Source: Lanius collurio
Taxonomy: Eukaryota > Chordata > Aves > Passeriformes > Laniidae
NCBI GenBank assembly: GCA_020086605.1
Contig: JACBWW010000016.1
Coordinates: forward strand, 16,405,512 to 16,469,511
Direction of reading: 5' to 3'
Length of the DNA: 64,000 bases
The stretch's first letter is position 1. Each line of letters opens with the position of its first letter. The notes below the pieces were generated by a model. That model worked only from the letters and a program-made list of their open reading frames with translations, was not told the origin of the DNA and made no database searches. The position numbers were made by a program, and so were the translations under genes. This document shows positions 59,560 to 64,000 of this stretch, one piece after another.

Positions 59560-60045
59560 GGCCCATTGGCCACCTGGTGTCATTACTCCTGGACTCTGAT
59601 TGGCCAACAGCCCTTGGGCCCCCAGTCCCTGATTGGGTAGAGGACATTGGAGACTGTCGCCCTGGTGTCTGATTGGCCAGTGCCTTTGGGTTATTTTTGG
59701 GGCCAGGCATCAGATTGGCCAGTGATGTGTGGCCTAAAGGGTGCTCAATCACTATTGGACAAGGAAAACAACTTCCCAGTCGTTCCCAATCTCTGATGGT
59801 CAACTGCCCCTGGGCACCAGCCTGCCTTTGGGGTCGGACTGATCATGGCCCCTTGGGTTCCAGTGGGTCCTGACTCCTGATTGGCCAGGCATCCCAGGGT
59901 CTCGGTAACCCCTGTTTTCTGATTGGTCAGCTAGACGGGGGTCCCAGTAACCCCTGATTCCTGATTGGCCAGGTCGCCCCGGTTCCAGCCGCCCCGGGAC
60001 TCTGATTGGCCGGGCTCGCCGGGCGCTGCCGCCCCCTGTCGGTTG
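59560..60045. repeat. Degenerate 42-bp tandem array of inverted CCAAT boxes
   Basis: ATTGG cores begin at 59565, 59599, 59632, 59646, 59672, 59714, 59754, 59880, 59922, 59964 and 60005. From 59672 on they fall on a register of about 42 bp (42, 40, then a gap of 126 = 3 x 42, then 42, 42, 41). The gap holds two decayed copies, GATGGTCA at 59795 and TGATCATGGCC at 59840. Six copies carry CTGATTGGYC, the full reverse NF-Y site: 59596, 59669, 59877, 59919, 59961 and 60002. Unit bodies share phrases such as TGATTGGCCAG and GGTAACCCCTG or GTAACCCCTG. It reads as an old minisatellite whose site core is better kept than its body, ending within about 100 bp of the likely start site. Confidence 0.85.
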
Positions 60046-60086
60046 TCATGGGAACTACCTGGTGAACTCTCACCCGCGCGCCGCGG

Positions 60087-60096
60087 GTCACATGAC
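60087..60096. promoter_or_regulatory. M-box/E-box-like site GTCACATGAC
   Basis: This 10-mer has the core CACATG with flanks typical of MITF/TFE/USF-type bHLH-ZIP sites. It lies between the last inverted CCAAT box (60005) and the YY1-type site (60105), a usual place for a proximal promoter element. Binding is inference. Confidence 0.45.
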
Positions 60097-60130
60097 CGGG
60101 GCCAACATGGCGGCGGCCGCCGGGGGCTGA
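60092..60130 (+). other. Upstream short ORF in the short-isoform leader
   Basis: ATG at 60092 (or the in-frame ATG at 60107) reads 12 (or 7) codons to TGA at 60128-60130. It is in the same frame as the ATG at 60212, so it also serves as the in-frame stop that sets the main start. It is translated only if transcription starts upstream of 60092 or 60107, which is not known. Confidence 0.4.
60105..60115 (+). promoter_or_regulatory. YY1-type initiator-proximal site AACATGGCGGC
   Basis: It matches the AANATGGCGGC form found at or just after many CpG-island start sites. Its ATG also begins a 7-codon upstream frame that ends at the TGA at 60128-60130. It probably marks the start-site region of the short transcript. 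Confidence 0.5.
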
Positions 60131-60211
60131 TCGGCGGCGCCTGCCGGGCCGTGCCGCATCCACCCGCATCCCGGGCCCGCCGCCCGCTGCCCGCCCGCAG
60201 CGCCCGCGGCT

Positions 60212-60256
60212 ATGCAGAGCGGCAAGAGGGGGCCCGGCGGCGGGGGCCGGGAAGAG
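60212..60256 (+). CDS. RNF220: Alternative first coding exon of a short RNF220 isoform
   Basis: ATG at 60212 has G at -3 (fair Kozak context) and opens 15 codons, MQSGKRGPGGGGREE, ending exactly at GAG before the donor gtgggt at 60257. The exon ends in phase 0, matching the phase-0 acceptor at 60411, so splicing across a 155-bp intron gives a continuous frame into TFLRVRANRQ. An in-frame TGA at 60128-60130 shows the frame does not extend further upstream. The product would be 15 new Gly/Arg-rich residues plus the C-terminal half of RNF220, about 280 residues by memory of the human protein. It would lose the Cys-x2-Cys segment but keep the RING. Retention of the intron would shift the frame and stop near 60451. 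The exon is inferred from sequence only; short RNF220 forms in mammals would support it, but I could not check them. Confidence 0.75.
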
Positions 60257-60360
60257 GTGGGTGCTGCGGTGGGGGGGAGGCCCGCGGACGGTGCGTTGTC
60301 CCGGGGATGCGCGGGGAGTGGGGGGACCGGGCCGGGCCTTGTGTACGGGCGGGGGGCGAG
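60257..60360 (+). other. G-rich, G-quadruplex-prone start of the short intron
   Basis: Just after the donor of the alternative first exon the + strand has many runs of 3-7 G (for example near 60270, 60302, 60317 and 60348) and few C runs of like length. Such G-skewed non-template DNA after a CpG-island start site is prone to G-quadruplex and R-loop formation. This is inference from composition. Confidence 0.45.
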
Positions 60361-60411
60361 TTGTTTACATCCGCGTCCTGACGCTTCTCCCTTCTTGTTT
60401 CCCCTCCGCAG

Positions 60412-60454
60412 ACCTTCCTGCGGGTGCGAGCGAACCGGCAGACCCGGCTGAACG
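60412..60454 (+). CDS. RNF220: RNF220 shared coding exon, start of the basic segment
   Basis: The acceptor cccctccgcag ends at 60411 and the donor gtgagt starts at 60455. The exon reads TFLRVRANRQTRLN plus the first base of the next codon (G, expected Ala). This is the highly conserved RNF220 stretch that follows HHSDRYQ and leads into a basic Arg/Lys-rich segment; the later coiled coil and C-terminal RING exons lie beyond the window. It starts in phase 0, so it can receive either the 56312-56407 exon (long isoform) or the alternative first exon ending at 60256 (short isoform). It lies inside a CpG island, which is unusual for an internal exon and is explained by the promoter beside it. Confidence 0.95.
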
Positions 60455-60787
60455 GTGAGTGCGGCCCCCACCGCGCCTGCCCCTCCGAAGTTTCCAGAGT
60501 TGGGCCGAGTTGTGTGACACTGTCACGCCCCCCGCACCGCCAGCCGGGAGCCGCCGCCAGCCTCCCCGGGGCCTCGACGTGCCGGGGGGGCGCAGGGGGC
60601 ATGGGGGTGAAGCCCTCCACGTTCATCCCCGGCTCCCCGGGGAAGCGGCTCCCACTGCCAGGATCCCCCCAGCCGGTATAAAACAGGCCCCGAAAGCCGT
60701 GTTTTCTATGTGGGGCTCAGCTGCTGAGCTTTCACAGCTCACATGGCTGAATCTTGTAGTAAACTTTTAAGAAGCCTGACCATCATC

Positions 60788-60795
60788 TGACGTCA
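60788..60795. promoter_or_regulatory. Consensus CRE octamer TGACGTCA
   Basis: A perfect palindromic cAMP-response-type octamer lies about 330 bp after the shared exon and just outside the CpG island. It could bind CREB/ATF factors and act on the internal promoter; this is inference. Confidence 0.35.
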
Positions 60796-60905
60796 TGGTT
60801 TGTTTTGTTTGGGTTTTTTTTTCTCTCAAACTCACTTCTATTCTTGTATGTCTGGGTGCTCCTAACAAGTAAATAACTATTTTTAATGGACTGTGGCCTG
60901 GTATT

Positions 60906-60935
60906 AAAAAAAAAAAAAAACAAACAAAAAAACCA
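60906..60935. repeat. A-rich simple repeat
   Basis: A15 followed by CAAACAAAAAAACC, just inside the intron after the CpG island. Confidence 0.85.
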
Positions 60936-63900
60936 AATCAGAGGTCCTTTTATTTCAGAGAGAGCCCATTTCTGTGCTTTGAAATTGGAAAGAAAAGCTG
61001 AAAGGAAACTTTTTTTATTAGAGATGAAGAAGTTGAAACTTTTCTCAAAGTTCAGAGGTCAGAAGTTACCATGCACACAGTAACAATGTTCTGTCATCTG
61101 GTTTTTAACTGCTTGTAGCAACTTTAGTATGTAACATTTAGTCAGAATTTGATTATTCAGGCTATCGGGAGTCTCACTAATCTCGAGCTTCCTGATGTGA
61201 TAGTTCATGATAATGCCTCTGATGTTGCACTGATGGGGTTTATTTAGGAGATCTACTGGAACAAAAAAGCAAAGAGTTTAGAGCGTGCTGATAGCAAAAG
61301 AGTTTGCTTGAATTTGAAGCTCTCCATGTTTAGTGTAGTCTTAAGCAAATAGAAGCTACTGACCCAGATCTTTGATGAGTTAGACATAGCTGAATTCAGA
61401 ACTATCCTCGGGATTTTTAAACATCAACAAGGAGAGCCAAAAAACTGTGAACTCTTGAAAGTCTGTTAAGTCATAGAACAAAGAGACAAGTTACCTTGCA
61501 CCAGTTACAGGTAACTGCTGGTGGGTGCTTGCTCTGCACTCCCAGACAAGTGCAGAGAGCTGGCAGTACTGGCAGGCAGACACCGACTTCAGATGGCAGA
61601 GATACACCGAGGTGCTGCTCTGTGATGACTTGTTTTGTGTGACAGAGGTCTCTGGAGTCAAGGATGTCAAACTGTTCCATTATCATATTTGGATAGCTAG
61701 GGCTAAGTTGCCACTTTCCACCTTTTTTTCAGGCCAACAATGTGCAGTCACCTTATTTTAAATATTTTTTTAAAGTCTGAGCCAGGCTTGTGAAATTCTT
61801 GGTGTTGTGGAATCCTTCAGTATGAGAGGAAGCTCTTGATGAGAGCGTGCTCTGCTGAACTGGCTCGGTGGTGTTTTGTGCTTTTGTCTCTAACCTGAAG
61901 TAGGGCTGCAGCAAAATCTGAGTAGACTGTGATCTCCTCTTGGGAACTCCTCTTGGCCCCTCTTGTTGGATGTTTTTGTGAACCTGGGCTCATCTGAAGG
62001 GAGGCAGGTAGTTTTGTACAGCATTTGCATTGTTTTTGCTGGACATTTTACTCTTTTTGAATGTACCTTTTGGAGTGCAGCCATATTCCAAATGAAGAAC
62101 ATATATACTGCCCTAATAATGCTGGGGTTTCCTGTCCATTCTCTTCTTCACCCTGAGATGAAGAGGGTCCAAATGTTAGGGAGCTGGATGCAGAAATTCA
62201 GGTGAAGTGCTTTGGGTCCCAAAGAAGGTCGCATTAGATCAGAAGTGGTTTCTTCTGACCTTTGCTTTTTGTGACTGGTTACTGGTGTTCCCAGAATATA
62301 TTTATAGTGATGCCTGGTCCAGTCTGCACCGAGCCAAATGGTTGGGTGGCTTCTACTGCTCCTTTCTCTGCATGTGTCTTTACATTTGTACTTCTGAACT
62401 CTGCCTGCTTTCTTGTTTTTTCCTCCATATTTGTTTGCACTGAAATAACTTTGCGATATTTGTAAGCTTTGCCATATTATTGAAGAGTTATTTGAGCAGT
62501 ATTGCTTTAGGTGGAGAACACTGGAATGCTTTAGTGGAAAAAAACCTCTTTTTGGCTATAACTCATATTTTAATGAGCTTCTAATTGATCATGCTACTTT
62601 AGTTTCCTAATCTTGATTATTTTACATGTAGAGAAGTTGTGTAGGGCTTGTCCAGAGAAAGCTGGCTCTGTTTAATATTCTTATTGACACACTGCAGAAA
62701 CTTATGATATGGCAGATGCAGTCTGTCAAAGAAAAATCTATTTAATTCGTTTTTATTATGTTTTACATGTACTTTTCAATATTGTTGTAACCAGTTTATC
62801 TTGGTATTTCTGTAAAGCTTTTACCAGCTGAGTTCTAGAAGCACTTCTGGAAACTCCTCCCATAAAAAGAGCCCATAGTGTTTGCTCTTCTCCCACATTG
62901 TCCTTGACCCAAATCTTGGCTGCCCAGGCTGTTTATGACTCAGTCTTGTTTGGACCTTGATGTTTTCCATCCTGTTGTGTTCATTTGGAAATGTGCAAAA
63001 GGAGCTAAGGGAAGACAGGGTAGAGAGGAAATGTCTTCGGTGAGCTGCTGTTGGCCTGGCCACAACGTGATTAGGTCCTGATAGTTCACATGTACCTGAC
63101 TGGCCAGAATTTTACTTCTGTGAGTCAAACCTGTGACTTAAATTGAGCTGTAAGTAAGGCACATGCATTTTCAAGCCCAGGAGCAGGAGATTAATGTTCT
63201 GTCTGTTAGGCTCTTGGTTGAGTATCACAACTTCCCTGTCAGCCTCAGTGAGTTAATCCTGCGCCTCTCACCTGTACTAAACTCACTTTCCAGAGGTTGT
63301 GTCCTTGTGAACCCAGGAGTATGAGGTGCTGATTCCTGATGAACCTGTGTGACAAAGGAGGCATTTCTTTCATTTGCCTTATTTCCAGTGTTGCCAAACT
63401 GGAAACTTTAAACCATCCTGTAAATTGATGCTTGTGGAGTTTAGCAGTGCAGAGCAGGTTAGGTAGTCATTCAAAATTAGAGGCACAAAGTTTGGGTTAG
63501 TGTATCAGAACATGGGTTAAGTAGGTGCCAACCCCAGAGAATAGCGTCAGATTGAAGGTTGCTGGAAATCATCTGTGTGGAACTTTGGCCATGCAAATCT
63601 GAAAACTGCACTGAGACCCTTTTGTGAATCTGGCCTTTAATGCTCTCTCTCAGGCAGATGAGCAGCAAATTGTACTTAGGGTCTGAGACAGATTTCTTCT
63701 TGACAATCTGTTTTCTTGCTTTTGCTTATTTTTGAGATGGCTTTTTGTGCTCTGCCACTGCTGTCTTTGTTCCCTTTCATCAGATGCTCTGGATGAGTTG
63801 ATGATTCACAAAAGCTTTTTGTGATAGGCCTAACAAAAGTAGGTATAACCACTCGTCAGGATTCCTCTCCCAGAGAGCGGTGCTAGCTCTTGTGCTTGAA

Positions 63901-64000
63901 TATCTTTGACTCAAATTTATTTCCAAAGTTGGCATTCTCAGGTGAGTTGTGAAATAGGTCCTTATAAAGCTTCTGTTGCACCTCCCTGAGAAGCTGACTC

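Larger units (their letters stand above)
56408..60411 (+). other. RNF220: RNF220 intron, 4.0 kb, containing the internal promoter
   Basis: In the long isoform the whole span is intron (gtaagc to ctccgcag). Its last 0.85 kb contains the inverted-CCAAT array, the CpG island and the alternative first exon. 56410-57950 and 58130-59540 show no repeat, RNA or coding signal; 57960-58080 is a short conserved-looking block. Confidence 0.85.
59930..60680. promoter_or_regulatory. RNF220: CpG island promoter for the short RNF220 isoform
   Basis: The block is dense in CpG, very GC-rich, and sharply set off from AT-rich intron after 60700. There is no TATA box. It contains the alternative first exon and the shared exon at 60412. 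Promoter-type motifs lie in order: inverted CCAAT boxes up to 60009, an M-box/E-box at 60087-60096 (GTCACATGAC), and a YY1-type site at 60105-60115 (AACATGGCGGC). YY1 sites of this form often sit at or just downstream of start sites, so initiation near 60060-60110 is my inference. The island could also fire in the minus direction, but no minus-strand gene is evident. Confidence 0.8.
60455..64000 (+). other. RNF220: RNF220 intron, runs off the window end
   Basis: Starts with gtgagt. The first 200 bp are still CpG-rich (tail of the island); after 60700 the composition drops to AT-rich intron. It includes a consensus CRE-like octamer at 60788-60795 and an A-rich simple repeat at 60906. From 61100 to the end I see no exon, repeat family or RNA; the next coding exon (expected to begin by completing the Ala codon) lies beyond 64000. 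Confidence 0.85.

Noticed and set aside
58981..59607. 208-codon open frame on the - strand (longest in the window)
   Set aside because: No domain, low-complexity GC-rich composition, lies across the edge of the minisatellite, no splice or promoter support.
59560..60045. Regular spacing of short repeats as a possible CRISPR array
   Set aside because: Eukaryotic intron; the conserved part is a 10-bp CCAAT site and the rest of the 42-bp unit is also related between copies, as in a decayed minisatellite.
60088..60471. Minus-strand gene starting in the CpG island
   Set aside because: Open frames there are GC-driven and lack domains; the plus-strand exon chain explains the island. A divergent noncoding transcript remains possible but unsupported.

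Overview
This window is a piece of a bird nuclear genome lying almost wholly inside one large gene, RNF220, read left to right on the + strand. RNF220 is an E3 ubiquitin ligase with a C-terminal RING finger. I recognise it from four short coding exons with clean splice sites and continuous phase. Together they code for the middle of the protein: a Cys-x2-Cys segment, a linker, a Ser/Pro/His-rich segment, and the start of a basic Arg-rich segment. The large N-terminal coding exon lies upstream of the window and the RING exons lie downstream. A bird is inferred from an LTR of the kind common in neoavian birds, a trace of a CR1-like element, the scarcity of other interspersed repeats and the compact introns. 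The exact species cannot be told; a passerine is possible.

Layout. 1-33477 is the end of a long intron, at least 33 kb here. 33478-33607 is the first exon. After a 13.2 kb intron comes a 46-nt exon (46848-46893), after 9.4 kb a 96-nt exon (56312-56407), and after 4.0 kb a 43-nt exon (60412-60454). The rest is the next intron. The introns hold many AT-rich, repeat-free blocks that look like conserved noncoding elements (candidate enhancers), four isolated GC-rich islands, simple repeats, a solo LTR in antisense orientation, and a perfect short hairpin.

The most interesting locus is 59560-60680. A CpG island there holds an alternative first exon (ATG at 60212, donor after 60256) that is phase-compatible with the shared exon at 60412. 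It would make a short RNF220 that lacks the N-terminal half but should keep the RING. Directly upstream is a degenerate tandem array of about 42-bp units, most carrying an inverted CCAAT box (ATTGG). There are 11 ATTGG cores in about 445 bp, six of them in the full CTGATTGGYC context. It looks like a promoter built from, or invaded by, an NF-Y-site minisatellite.

No tRNA, rRNA, CRISPR, bacterial-type operon or second protein-coding gene is seen. The many other open frames are chance frames in introns. All calls rest on reading the sequence and on remembered family knowledge; no alignment was run.
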